Source of the DNA: Paenibacillus sp. | GTDB lineage: Bacteria > Bacillota > Bacilli > Paenibacillales > Paenibacillaceae | DNA length: 64,000 nucleotides | Assembly (NCBI GenBank): GCA_023512345.1 | Contig: JAILZT010000008.1 | Location: 168,892 to 232,891 of the forward strand | Direction of reading: 5' to 3' | Part shown: positions 43,682 to 52,760 of the stretch, one piece after another | Layout of the letters: the number at the start of each line of letters is the position of its first letter | Numbering within the stretch: the stretch's first letter is position 1 | The notes under the pieces: generated by a model | Seen by the model: the letters and a program-made list of their open reading frames with translations, nothing else | What the model was told of the DNA's origin: nothing | Database searches by the model: none | Translations under genes and position numbers: made by a program

Positions 43682-44476
43682 TTATTGTTTAAAACCCCGC
43701 TGCCGCATAGCCTCAAACAGCAAAACCGTAGCCGCCATCGCTGCATTCAGCGATTCAGCCCGTCCCGCCATCGGGATGATGATGCTTTTATCTACGAGCT
43801 GCGCTGTTTCTGCTGAGATTCCTTTACCTTCGCTGCCAATGAGCAGCCACTGACTCCCATGGAAGTCATGTTGATAACAAGACTCGTCCCCTTGCAGCGA
43901 TGTACTCACCAACAAGGCACCACGATCCGCTGCCTGTGGCAGGATGTCGCTTAAGTCTCCCTCCACTACCGGGAGATGGAACATCGAGCCCATTGTGGAT
44001 CGAATAGTCTTGGGGTTATAAAGGTCGGCACAGCCAAGCCCAAGGATCACTCCATCGGCTCCTGCAGCATCAGCACTACGTATAATAGTGCCTACATTGC
44101 CAGGATCTTGGACTCCGTCCAATACGACAACCAGACTGTCCTGCTTCGACAGAATTGCTTCTACCCCTTGCTGTTCCTTCCGAACGATAGCAAATACTGG
44201 CTGGGGAGTGTTCGTGCTGCTGCACTTAGAGATGATTGCAGCAGTAACTCCTATAACTTCCATACCCTGAACCGATTGCAGCAGACTTTTTAATTCGGCA
44301 GGCATCCCTTTATCAAGGTCATAGGCAAGACACTCTACATCTGCCTCAGCCATTAGCGCCTCTTGAACTAAGTGTACGCCCTCGACGATGTATTTTTGGG
44401 CCTTGTCACGGTGTTTTTTTTCTTGGAGCCCAGCCCATTCTTTAACCCGCGTATTTTGAGGAGATATAATTTCCAT
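43682..44476 (-). CDS. TrmH/SpoU family RNA methyltransferase (YsgA-like)
   Basis: A 264-residue SPOUT methyltransferase acting on RNA 2-prime-OH groups. An N-terminal substrate-binding domain (about 1-95) precedes the knot domain with LDGVQDPGNVGTIIRSADAAG (motif 1), LLIGSEGKGIS (motif 2) and IPMAGRAESLNAAMAATVLLFE (motif 3, SAM binding). AAGGAAG precedes the ATG. Its place beside sspI matches the B. subtilis ysgA-sspI neighbourhood. Exact target nucleotide unknown. Confidence 0.93.
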   Translation of the reverse strand: MEIISPQNTRVKEWAGLQEKKHRDKAQKYIVEGVHLVQEALMAEADVECLAYDLDKGMPAELKSLLQSVQGMEVIGVTAAIISKCSSTNTPQPVFAIVRKEQQGVEAILSKQDSLVVVLDGVQDPGNVGTIIRSADAAGADGVILGLGCADLYNPKTIRSTMGSMFHLPVVEGDLSDILPQAADRGALLVSTSLQGDESCYQHDFHGSQWLLIGSEGKGISAETAQLVDKSIIIPMAGRAESLNAAMAATVLLFEAMRQRGFKQ

Positions 44477-44506
44477 AAGGACTTCCTTTCTATCCTTGGC
44501 TCCATC

Positions 44507-45166
44507 CTATTGATAAGCCATTTCCAGCTTCGTAAGATTTTCTTTCCGGCCAACGATTACGAGGACATCACCTTCAACTAATCGTTCCTCCGCGCGGGGT
44601 GAAATATTCATTTCATCTCCCTGACGGATAGCCATAACGTTACAGCCATACTTTGCGCGAATATTCAGCTCCTGTAGGTTCTTGCCCAACATTTCACCCG
44701 CTACCTTCATGTCCAGTATGCTGTAATCCGGTGACAACTCGATATAATCTAGAATATTAGGAGAAGCAAGATGATGCGCTACCCGCAGACCCATATCTCG
44801 TTCCGGATAAATAACCTTGTCTGCTCCAATTTTGCTTAATACTTTACCATGAAGCTCGCTCTTAGCTTTAACTAGAATCACGGGAACACCGAGATCCTTA
44901 AGAATTAATGTAGTTAGAATGCTGGCTTGAATATCTTCACCAATGGCAACTACCACTACGTCAAAATTACGTACGCCAAGCGCACGAAGAGCCTCTTCAT
45001 CCGTGGAATCGGCAGTTACTGCATGAGTTACAATATTGGATATCTCCTGTGTACGATGCTCATCGGAATCAATAGCAAGCACATCAAAACCCATGCCACT
45101 AAGCGCTTTGGCTACACTTGACCCGAAACGCCCCATTCCGATGATGGCATATTGTTTTTTTGCCAT
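44507..45166 (-). CDS. ktrC: Ktr potassium channel gating subunit (RCK, KtrA/KtrC)
   Basis: A 219-residue cytosolic RCK protein. The Rossmann domain opens with IIGMGRFGSSVA and binds ATP/ADP or NAD(H); the RCK_C domain (about 137-219, LSPDYSILDMKVAGEMLGKNL) is the known c-di-AMP site in Ktr proteins. It gates a KtrB/KtrD channel. No channel subunit is adjacent, which is why KtrC (a lone gene in B. subtilis) is preferred over KtrA, but the two cannot be separated here. GGGAGGTAC precedes the ATG. Confidence 0.9.
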   Translation of the reverse strand: MAKKQYAIIGMGRFGSSVAKALSGMGFDVLAIDSDEHRTQEISNIVTHAVTADSTDEEALRALGVRNFDVVVVAIGEDIQASILTTLILKDLGVPVILVKAKSELHGKVLSKIGADKVIYPERDMGLRVAHHLASPNILDYIELSPDYSILDMKVAGEMLGKNLQELNIRAKYGCNVMAIRQGDEMNISPRAEERLVEGDVLVIVGRKENLTKLEMAYQ

Positions 45167-45227
45167 GTCTAAGTACCTCCCGTAACAATTTACATATCAA
45201 ATAGTATAGCATAAGGACACTAAAACT

Positions 45228-45260
45228 TGAATTTTCATTCCTTCCGCTGGGCACATTATA
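45228..45260 (+). promoter_or_regulatory. Possible forespore (sigma-G type) promoter of sspI
   Basis: CATTATA (45254-45260) fits the CATNNTA -10 form, with TGAATT at 45228-45233; the 20-base spacing is longer than usual. Confidence 0.3.
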
Positions 45261-45294
45261 CCGAAGTATACTTTGATGCCTAAGGAGGTATTTT

Positions 45295-45531
45295 ATGCCG
45301 GTTACAATTGATTTGCGCCAAGCGATCATCCACAAGGTGAAAGGTCAGTCTGAGGCTGATTTGCGGGATATGATTGAAGGTTCCGTGGATGGGCCTGAAG
45401 CTGCTCTCCCAGGGCTTGGAGCTGTGTTCGAAATGATGTGGAAGAACCTTGATACCACCAAACAAGATAACCTTGTCACTTTATTACATGATCATCTGGA
45501 TACTGTAACTCCCGGGTCTATCACATCGTAA
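45295..45531 (+). CDS. sspI: Small acid-soluble spore protein I
   Basis: A 78-residue SspI. It matches the family start (LRQAIIHKVKGQSEADLRDMIEGSVD) and core (EAALPGLGAVFEMMWKNL), and is expected only in the forespore, as a minor spore-core protein. AAGGAGG precedes the ATG. It stands alone between ktrC and prfC with its own terminator. Confidence 0.93.
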   Translation: MPVTIDLRQAIIHKVKGQSEADLRDMIEGSVDGPEAALPGLGAVFEMMWKNLDTTKQDNLVTLLHDHLDTVTPGSITS

Positions 45532-45550
45532 TCGGAGTCCTTTAACTCAC

Positions 45551-45602
45551 AAAAACCTCCGCACCACCATGATCACAACACTCATGAGGGCGGAGGTTTT
45601 TT
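45551..45602. terminator. Bidirectional terminator between sspI and prfC
   Basis: AAAACCTCCGC pairs with GCGGAGGTTTT; T-runs on both strands serve the two convergent genes. Confidence 0.88.
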
Positions 45603-45621
45603 ATCATATTAACGTTAGAGC

Positions 45622-47208
45622 TTAAGGGGCAGTCTCCAAGAACTTAGCCGTTGGATTCTTATCCACCGCGGTACGCATCGCATATTCGTTCTCGAAAAGA
45701 ACAACATAGTTGCCTTTTTTGTCCGTTACAAGCGTTGAGTTAATACGGAACTTAGTAGGGTCCGGCTTGTTCTCATCCACGATCCACCGCGCGAATTGGT
45801 ATGTCTGGCGCTGCAGTTGGATATCTACGCCATATTCACCCTTCATCCGGTATTCAAATACCTCGAATTGCAGCTGTCCAACCACACCTAGAAGAATATC
45901 ATCAAAGCTGACTGTACGGAACACCTGAATCATGCCCTCTTCCGTCAATTGATCGATTCCCTTCTGGAATTGCTTGGATTTCAACGCATTTTTGATACTC
46001 ACCTTAGCAAAGATCTCCGGCGAGAACGTTGGCAGCTCATCAAATTCCATATCACCCGCTTGGCTTAGAGTATCACCAATTCGGAATATACCTGGATCGA
46101 ACAGACCGATGATATCGCCAGGGAAAGCTTCCTCTACAATATCACGATCCTGTGCTAAAAATTGCTGTGGCTGGGACAACTTAATGTCCTTACCTGCACG
46201 AACATGTTTTACACTCATCCCGCGCTCAAATTTACCCGATACAATTCGCAGAAACGCAATTCGGTCACGGTGAGCCGGATTCATGTTGGCTTGGATTTTG
46301 AACACATAACCCGTGAATTTCTCATTGGTCGGCTCAATGCTGCCTATAGTACTGCGGCGAGGTTCCGGCTTCGGTGCAAGCTCCAAGAAATTATCCAAGA
46401 AGGTCTGAACTCCGAAGTTATTGATAGCACTCCCGAAGAATACAGGTGTGATCTCTCCGCGCAGTACCTTATCATAATCAAAAGGGTCTCCCGCTACATC
46501 AAGCAGCTCCAGATCCTGACACAGCTGGTCATGCAGGTATTCTCCAGCCATTTCGCGTATGATCGGATCGCGGTAGCTCTCAACCTTTTGTACCTTAATG
46601 ATAGAATGATCGTCACCCTGGAACAGCTCTACCTGATTCTTCATTCGGTCATATACACCGCATAACTCGCGTCCACTGCCAATCGGCCAGTTCATCGGTA
46701 CAGAGCGAATACCAAGTACATTCTCCAGCTCTTCCATCAGATCAAACGGGCTGCGGCCTTCGCGGTCCAATTTATTGATGAATGTAAAGATAGGAATCCC
46801 ACGTTTGGCACAGACTTGAAACAGCTTGACTGTCTGCGTCTCCACACCTTTGGCAACGTCAATCAGCATGACCGCACTATCCGCAGCAGTTAGCGTACGA
46901 TAGGTATCTTCACTGAAATCCTGGTGACCTGGGGTATCCAGAATATTAACCCGGTGATCCAAATAGTCGAACTGCATTACGGAAGAAGTAACAGAAATCC
47001 CCCGCTGCTTTTCAATTTCCATCCAGTCACTTGTTGCATGCTTGCTCGCTTTGCGAGCTTTAACCGTTCCTGCTAAACGGATGGCTCCGCCGAATAACAG
47101 CAGCTTCTCCGTTAAGGTTGTTTTACCCGCATCCGGGTGGGAAATGATCGCAAAGGTTCTGCGTTTGTCCACTTCCTTTTGCAGCTTCTGATCTATAGCT
47201 TTATTCAT
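45622..47208 (-). CDS. prfC: Peptide chain release factor 3
   Basis: A 528-residue translational GTPase that recycles RF1/RF2 after termination. G-domain motifs: SHPDAGKTTLTEK (P loop), DTPGHQDFSEDTYR, and FINKLDREGR. Domain 2 and a C-terminal RF3-specific domain follow, at full family length. Its ribosome site GAAGGG-ATATGTGTA-ATG is nearly repeated 89 bases upstream (see findings). Confidence 0.96.
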   Translation of the reverse strand: MNKAIDQKLQKEVDKRRTFAIISHPDAGKTTLTEKLLLFGGAIRLAGTVKARKASKHATSDWMEIEKQRGISVTSSVMQFDYLDHRVNILDTPGHQDFSEDTYRTLTAADSAVMLIDVAKGVETQTVKLFQVCAKRGIPIFTFINKLDREGRSPFDLMEELENVLGIRSVPMNWPIGSGRELCGVYDRMKNQVELFQGDDHSIIKVQKVESYRDPIIREMAGEYLHDQLCQDLELLDVAGDPFDYDKVLRGEITPVFFGSAINNFGVQTFLDNFLELAPKPEPRRSTIGSIEPTNEKFTGYVFKIQANMNPAHRDRIAFLRIVSGKFERGMSVKHVRAGKDIKLSQPQQFLAQDRDIVEEAFPGDIIGLFDPGIFRIGDTLSQAGDMEFDELPTFSPEIFAKVSIKNALKSKQFQKGIDQLTEEGMIQVFRTVSFDDILLGVVGQLQFEVFEYRMKGEYGVDIQLQRQTYQFARWIVDENKPDPTKFRINSTLVTDKKGNYVVLFENEYAMRTAVDKNPTAKFLETAP

Positions 47209-47557
47209 TACACATATCCCTTCATATATAAATTCATGCTTCTGCTTTAATTACACTGGGTTTATCTATTCAATGATCAAATCGGTGCATTACACATTGT
47301 ACATACCCCTTCATTGGTGAGTTCAGTACGATTTATTTAGCTCCAGTTTCCTTCTCAGTTCAAGCATCTTTTCAAGTATATCAAAATCCGACAGACATTA
47401 TCTATAAAAAGCTGGCGAACGCAAAATATAATCCCAAGTTAGCTGACATTCAACCATTTCACGCGACACTCCATACCTTATATACTCTTCTATAAAAAAT
47501 CTCCCTGCAGTCTCTGCAGGGAGATGGAACTCTAATCATAGTCTTCAAGTTATAACC
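47209..47557. other. Gap between prfC and zwf
   Basis: This 349-bp stretch holds the prfC ribosome site, a near-copy of it with a six-codon reading frame (47277-47297 on the minus strand), and the zwf terminator. A weak TTGAAC/CTAAAT pair on the minus strand near 47340-47370 may be the prfC promoter. Confidence 0.45.
47499..47525 (-). terminator. Terminator of zwf
   Basis: A perfect 12-bp stem ATCTCCCTGCAG/CTGCAGGGAGAT with a three-base loop, followed by TTTTTTA on the minus strand. Confidence 0.92.
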
Positions 47558-49108
47558 TTAGCTGTTTACCTGCCACACTACATTATCCTCATCCTGACCG
47601 TTTACCGGCCACCAGTGGAAAGCGTCTTTGGCCAGAAGTTTATCTGCCTCAACCGGTCCCCAAGATCCAGCAGGGTAAGATGCTAAATCACTGGAATCTT
47701 CTTTCCACGCTTTCGCAATGCGGTCCACAAAGGACCATGCCGACGACACTTCATCCCAACGGGTGAAATATGTGGAGTCTCCGCGGGCAGCATCATGAAG
47801 CAGACGTTCGTAGGCCTCCGGCGAATTGATGCCAATCATACAGCTCTGGCAGAAATCCATAGCCAACGGCTGAATTTCCGACTCCGAGCCCGGCTTCTTG
47901 GCATTAATTTTCACATAGATGCCTTCCATCGGATTCACACGAATTACTAGCAGGTTCGGCTCCAGCTTATGCTTTTGTCCCAGATAGACATTAGTAGGCA
48001 TACCTTTGAACTCTACTACCACTTCTGTGGTCTTCACCGGAAGATGCTTGCCCGTACGAATGTAGAAAGGAACACCTGCCCAACGGAAGTTGTCCACAAA
48101 TACACGAGCAGCAAAATACGTTTCGGTAGTGGATTCAGGATCTACCTTGTCCTCCTGACGATATGCAGGAAGGGACTTGCCTTTATGAAGGCCTTGGGTA
48201 TATTGTCCGCGTACAACATTCTCACGGACTTCATCAGACGAAGCGTATGGACGCAGCGAGCGTAATACCTTCACCTTCTCATCACGAATATCTTCAGCCA
48301 ACAGACGGCTAGGCGGCTCCATCGCGATCATAGTCAACAGCTGTAAAATATGGTTTTGTCCCATATCCCGTAAAGCTCCTGCATGGTCGTAGTAACCTCC
48401 GCGCTCTTCTACACCTACTGTTTCGCCGAGTGTAATCTGAATGTTAGCGATATGTTTATTATTCCAGAGAGGTTCGAAAAAAGCATTAGCAAAACGGATC
48501 ACTTCGATGTTCTGTACCATTTCCTTACCCAGGTAATGGTCGATCCGGTATACCTCTTCTTCCTTAAATACCTGGCGAATTTGCTCGTTCAGCTTTTCAG
48601 CCGACTCCAAGTCATATCCAAAAGGTTTCTCAATAACAAGACGATTCCAACCTGTACTATCCAGCATTCCACCTTCTTTAAGGTTGAACGACACACTGCC
48701 AAATAACTCGGGAGCGAGTGCTAAATAGAAAAGACGATTGCCCGGGATATGGAACTTCTCCTCAAGCACTTCAGTCTGGGCACGTAGTTCACGGAATCCA
48801 GCAATATTATTAATATCCAGAGACTTATATTCAAAATGTTCTACAAATTGGTTCCATTCACTTTCATCCCCTGCCTGATAACGGCAGAATTCACGAATGG
48901 ATTCTCTGATATCACTTCTAAATTCTTCCTGAGTACGCGGACGCCGCGCCACGCCGATAACTGCAAAATCCTGCGCCAGCTTACCTTCGCGGTACAAGCT
49001 GTAAATCGCCGGAAAAAGCTTACGTCGGGCTAAATCTCCGGTTGCCCCAAAAATAAAAAATACAGCACCGGGTGTTTGCAGTGCATCAAGGGTTTGATTT
49101 TCAGCCAT
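47558..49108 (-). CDS. zwf: Glucose-6-phosphate 1-dehydrogenase
   Basis: A 516-residue G6PD, the entry enzyme of the oxidative pentose phosphate pathway. FGATGDLARRKLFPAIY is the NADP-binding start, RIDHYLGKEMVQN the active-site peptide with catalytic His, and EKPFGYD another family block. GAGGAG precedes the ATG. Single-gene unit here; no gnd or opcA neighbour. Confidence 0.97.
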   Translation of the reverse strand: MAENQTLDALQTPGAVFFIFGATGDLARRKLFPAIYSLYREGKLAQDFAVIGVARRPRTQEEFRSDIRESIREFCRYQAGDESEWNQFVEHFEYKSLDINNIAGFRELRAQTEVLEEKFHIPGNRLFYLALAPELFGSVSFNLKEGGMLDSTGWNRLVIEKPFGYDLESAEKLNEQIRQVFKEEEVYRIDHYLGKEMVQNIEVIRFANAFFEPLWNNKHIANIQITLGETVGVEERGGYYDHAGALRDMGQNHILQLLTMIAMEPPSRLLAEDIRDEKVKVLRSLRPYASSDEVRENVVRGQYTQGLHKGKSLPAYRQEDKVDPESTTETYFAARVFVDNFRWAGVPFYIRTGKHLPVKTTEVVVEFKGMPTNVYLGQKHKLEPNLLVIRVNPMEGIYVKINAKKPGSESEIQPLAMDFCQSCMIGINSPEAYERLLHDAARGDSTYFTRWDEVSSAWSFVDRIAKAWKEDSSDLASYPAGSWGPVEADKLLAKDAFHWWPVNGQDEDNVVWQVNS

Positions 49109-49318
49109 GGCTCCTCATCTTTCTGTATGTAATATATTTTTATTGACAACAATTCTCAGCGCCGGACATAACAGAAAAAAGTATGAAACGACGTGAACTC
49201 ATTTTAGCACATTCCTAAAAATGATGCTATCACATTCCTGACTAATATTCTCGGAATTTCGCAATTTTACATTACTCTTTCTTATCATAAATCTTATTCT
49301 AACTTATATAAGGCTTGC

Positions 49319-50110
49319 CTAATATTCAACTGTAATCAATGGAAATCCGATTGTAATTCGATTACTGTTATCTGTATCATTCGTATGAATCGCTGTCTGC
49401 ATAGCCACGGAATGGTTGCCGCTTTGGACGAAACGCCCCAGATGACCCATGGTATAAGAACGGCTAAAGGTCGTATCATCTTTATAGCTTTCTACTGCTG
49501 CTATACCTGGCAATTGGTCACTCATAGCGTTCTCTGTTTGAATTAATGCTTGTTCAGGATCACCCTGTACCTTAGCTATTCCTTGAATGGATGCATTCCA
49601 TTCAGCTGATATTCCAAATTGGGCCATAACTACACCCGCTTGCTCCCCTTCTACTTCTAGCACTGCGGCTTTGAGCAAATCCGGGGACTCTACAGTCACG
49701 ATAACATAGCTTTCTGCTTCATTTAACTCGCTCCACAACATTGAAACTCGGGTGTAGGCATCCACAGCGGCAGCAGAACGATAGGCATGGTGGCCATCCT
49801 CCTCTGTATGCTTTACCGTTCCGAGCCCAAGCTCAGCCGAGAGTTTCTCAGCAGCAGACGATACATCAGAGTTATCATTGGAATGATATTCACCCTGCCA
49901 TTTCAATACCAAACGAAGAGGGGAATCGGGCTTGGCAGCTTGAACTCCTAGAGAGCTTAGGAGCGGGAGCGAGCGTTTCAGTTGGCTTACCTCTTTGTCT
50001 TCACTTGTCCCATTGCGAAATCCTGCTAACAGCAGTACTGCAACACACAAGAGCAGCAATAGCATTCCTTTGGCTCCCCGCTTACCTCTGCCTAAATTCC
50101 CGATCATCAT
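49319..50110 (-). CDS. YwmB-like secreted protein
   Basis: A 263-residue protein with an N-terminal membrane/signal segment (about 15-31, GMLLLLLCVAVLLLAG) and a body resembling YwmB (TATA-box-binding-like fold), for instance RLVLKWQGEYH, AEKLSAELGL and AMSDQLPGIAAVESYKDD. YwmB proteins have no established function. GAGAGGGAG precedes the first ATG; the second codon is also ATG. Confidence 0.72.
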   Translation of the reverse strand: MMIGNLGRGKRGAKGMLLLLLCVAVLLLAGFRNGTSEDKEVSQLKRSLPLLSSLGVQAAKPDSPLRLVLKWQGEYHSNDNSDVSSAAEKLSAELGLGTVKHTEEDGHHAYRSAAAVDAYTRVSMLWSELNEAESYVIVTVESPDLLKAAVLEVEGEQAGVVMAQFGISAEWNASIQGIAKVQGDPEQALIQTENAMSDQLPGIAAVESYKDDTTFSRSYTMGHLGRFVQSGNHSVAMQTAIHTNDTDNSNRITIGFPLITVEY

Positions 50111-50198
50111 GTTTATTCTCCCTCTCTATCCCGTTCTAGTAATCTACTAAACAGGATAGCCACAATGAGAGATTTTATACAAAGACAGAATGAATGAA

Positions 50199-50945
50199 TT
50201 ACTTGTTTCGAATATGAAGATTCTCTATTTCTATCTGTTTAGTAGCATACTCTTGATTAGTACATTCTAAAATAACTTCCACTCTATATGTATTGGACTT
50301 AATAAAACGGATGGTTTGTGGCCCTAAGTTGATTAATAATGAATTTTCTTGCTCTTCATAGTCATTAAACAAAGCATATATTATTTCTTTATCATCCTGA
50401 GTTAATTCGCCGTAGATTATGACCTCAGAGATTCCTTTAATATCATTATCTAGACTATTTGGCACCATGTATTGTTCCATATATCTCTTGGACTTCTCAT
50501 CATTTAATTGTTGAAGAAAAAATTGAAACGGTACTCCTTTAAATTCAGGCAAATATGCGTTACGCCAAGGCATAGTCTTTTGTAGAAGTTTGAAAAACCA
50601 ACGGAACTTCAGTGGCTCTGGCGGTGTAATTTTCACATTACGACTACGAATTTTTTGGTAGGCCTTATCAATGTCTTCAACTTCTAAAGCGAAACCAACC
50701 AGCCCCCGATGGCCTTTAAGATATTTCACAGTCCAATCTTTCAGCCATCCTCCACCATCCTCCTTTTTAATTCGTACGAACTCAAAATCCTCAGCACCAA
50801 TCCAAATATTCGATACCTTAAATCCCTTTGTCCCCTTCCCCCATTTAGGTTTATACGGTAGTCCTGCAGAATGAATAGTATTGATGATGTCTTTATCTTC
50901 TTGTATGGATTTATCTATATTTACTACAAGATGATCAATCTTCAT
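50199..50945 (-). CDS. VOC/glyoxalase-like domain protein
   Basis: A 248-residue protein with an N-terminal glyoxalase_3-like VOC domain (about 1-150: IDHLVVNIDKS, ALEVEDIDKAYQKIRSRNVKITPPEPLKFR) and a second, divergent half that may be another VOC module (ISEVIIYGELTQDDKEIIYALFNDYEE). Substrate unknown. The ATG at 50945 is nine bases from GGAGG and favoured over the ATG two codons earlier. Confidence 0.75.
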   Translation of the reverse strand: MKIDHLVVNIDKSIQEDKDIINTIHSAGLPYKPKWGKGTKGFKVSNIWIGAEDFEFVRIKKEDGGGWLKDWTVKYLKGHRGLVGFALEVEDIDKAYQKIRSRNVKITPPEPLKFRWFFKLLQKTMPWRNAYLPEFKGVPFQFFLQQLNDEKSKRYMEQYMVPNSLDNDIKGISEVIIYGELTQDDKEIIYALFNDYEEQENSLLINLGPQTIRFIKSNTYRVEVILECTNQEYATKQIEIENLHIRNK

Positions 50946-50989
50946 GTACATCCCCCTCCATATTTATAATATTCTATCGTACAAAAATA

Positions 50990-51007
50990 GCCCCACAAAA
51001 GTGGAGC
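50990..51007 (-). terminator. Terminator of lia regulatory operon
   Basis: On the minus strand GCTCCAC-TTTT-GTGGGGC followed by TATTTTTG, just past the liaR stop. Confidence 0.75.
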
Positions 51008-51025
51008 CTTGTTTAAAGTAGCGGG

Positions 51026-51679
51026 TTATTCTGCCAACCCATTTTTATATGCATAAATTGCTGCTTGAGTCCGGTCTTCCACACCAAGCTTAGCTAAAAT
51101 ATTCGTCACATGAAATTTCACGGTTTTGATTCCAATGATAAGTACATCTGCAATATCCTGATTAGATTTACCTTGTGCCAAAAGCTTTAATACTTCCATC
51201 TCCCGATCCGTAAGCTCTTTATGGGCGGCTGTCTCACCCATGGCATCACTGCGGAACCGGTTCATCATTTTGGAAGCAACCTGCGAGACCAATACGGATT
51301 GACCTCTCGCTGCCGCGCGAATCGCATCGGCCACTTCGCTGGCCCGGGATGTTTTTAGCAAATAACTGAAAGCACCGGCCTCAATAACTGGATACATTTT
51401 TGCATCGTCTAAATAACTTGTTAATACGATTACCTTACATTCAGGGTAGAGCTTCATAAGCTGCCGGGTTGCCTCTATTCCATCCATCCCGTCCATCACC
51501 AGATCCATTAGCACAACATCCGGTTTATACTCCTGAGCTAGACGTATGCCTTCCTCACCGCTCCCAGCTTCGCCTACCACTTCGATTCCATCTTCAGTGC
51601 CTAGTACTGCTGCCAAGCCAATCCGAACCATCTCATGATCGTCTACCAGTAGCACCTTTATTAAACTATCTGTCTCCAT
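51026..51679 (-). CDS. liaR: LiaR-like NarL-family response regulator
   Basis: A 217-residue response regulator: receiver domain (about 8-122, phospho-acceptor Asp59 in VLMDLVMDGMDG) and LuxR-type helix-turn-helix (about 150-212, LTDREMEVLKLLAQGKSNQDIADVLIIGIKTVKFHVTNILAKL). 15 bases after the kinase gene. With LiaF and LiaS it forms the cell-envelope stress system; the downstream target is probably the adjacent pspA-liaI operon. Confidence 0.93.
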   Translation of the reverse strand: METDSLIKVLLVDDHEMVRIGLAAVLGTEDGIEVVGEAGSGEEGIRLAQEYKPDVVLMDLVMDGMDGIEATRQLMKLYPECKVIVLTSYLDDAKMYPVIEAGAFSYLLKTSRASEVADAIRAAARGQSVLVSQVASKMMNRFRSDAMGETAAHKELTDREMEVLKLLAQGKSNQDIADVLIIGIKTVKFHVTNILAKLGVEDRTQAAIYAYKNGLAE

Positions 51680-51694
51680 GGTTCCCCTGTCCTC

Positions 51695-52732
51695 CTATTC
51701 ATTAACTAACGGAACTGTAATTTCAATTCGCGTTCCCTTACCCGGAGCGGTTATGAATTGTATGGAGCCCCCCGTTTCAATGATGCGTTCCTGCATATTC
51801 GACAAGCCGTAAGATGTCTGCTTGCTCTCGTCCATCTCGAATCCAATACCGTCATCCCGAAGGGACATCCGAACCGTATCTCCCCGACGAATAAGACGAA
51901 TCTCCAGTTTTTCAGCCTTCGCATGCCTAAGCGTGTTCGATATTGCTTCCTGCACAATGCGGAACAAGTGATTCTCGACACCTTTTAGTAAATGCACTTC
52001 CGGGTCCATCTCGAACAAAATTTCAATAGGAACCTTTACCTTCAGCTCCTTGATCAGCTCCTGCAGCCCTTGTTCCAGTCCTTTACCTTCCAAGTAGACA
52101 GGTCTTAAGTGCAGAAGCAGTGCTCTCATCTCTGACTGAGCAACAGCAGCCATTTCTTCAATGAGAGCAATCTGACGCTGAGCTTTGTCAAAATCCTTCT
52201 CCAGCGTCCGCCCAACAGCTGTAGCTGTCATTGATATGGCAAAGAGCTGTTGGGAAACAGCATCATGCAGCTCACGCGCCAGTCGCTGCCTCTCATCCAT
52301 AATAGCCGATACTCGCGCCTGCTCTGCCAGCTGTGCGTTATGTGTAGATAACCTCTGCAGCGTAGTCACCTGGTTCTCCCATTTGCCGCTTATACGCCCC
52401 AGCTGTTCACCCAGTCTGCCCAGCTCATCATCACCCAGCTCCGGCATGGACAAGGTCAGGTTGCCCTTCTCCCACAGAAGCAGCGTCTCTCGCAGCCGCT
52501 CCAGCTTCCGCTTCACGCGAAAGCTCTGGTAGAACCCGAATCCAATTCCAAAACCTATGGGAAGTACAAGCAGAGTAAGTGCCGTCCGCAGTCCAATTTC
52601 CCAATTCTGAAAGGGGCTTAAATAACCATATGTATACATAATGTACAGGATTACAAGCAGCATGGCAAAGGAAAAAAGAGCCCCCTCTCCCATGCTGCGT
52701 GATACCATGTTCACATTCTTTTTGGTTCCCAC
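51695..52732 (-). CDS. liaS: LiaS-like sensor histidine kinase
   Basis: A 345-residue HisKA_3 kinase. Two membrane segments (about 17-37 and 48-68) with a short external loop, a HAMP-like linker, dimerisation motif with His156 in ARELHDAVSQQLFAI, and a HATPase domain (DDGIGFEMDE). The short loop is typical of LiaS, which depends on LiaF for sensing. GTG start seven bases after GGGAGGG. Confidence 0.93.
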   Translation of the reverse strand: MGTKKNVNMVSRSMGEGALFSFAMLLVILYIMYTYGYLSPFQNWEIGLRTALTLLVLPIGFGIGFGFYQSFRVKRKLERLRETLLLWEKGNLTLSMPELGDDELGRLGEQLGRISGKWENQVTTLQRLSTHNAQLAEQARVSAIMDERQRLARELHDAVSQQLFAISMTATAVGRTLEKDFDKAQRQIALIEEMAAVAQSEMRALLLHLRPVYLEGKGLEQGLQELIKELKVKVPIEILFEMDPEVHLLKGVENHLFRIVQEAISNTLRHAKAEKLEIRLIRRGDTVRMSLRDDGIGFEMDESKQTSYGLSNMQERIIETGGSIQFITAPGKGTRIEITVPLVNE

Positions 52733-52760
52733 TCGGGGGCCCTCCCTTCTTAATCCTGTT

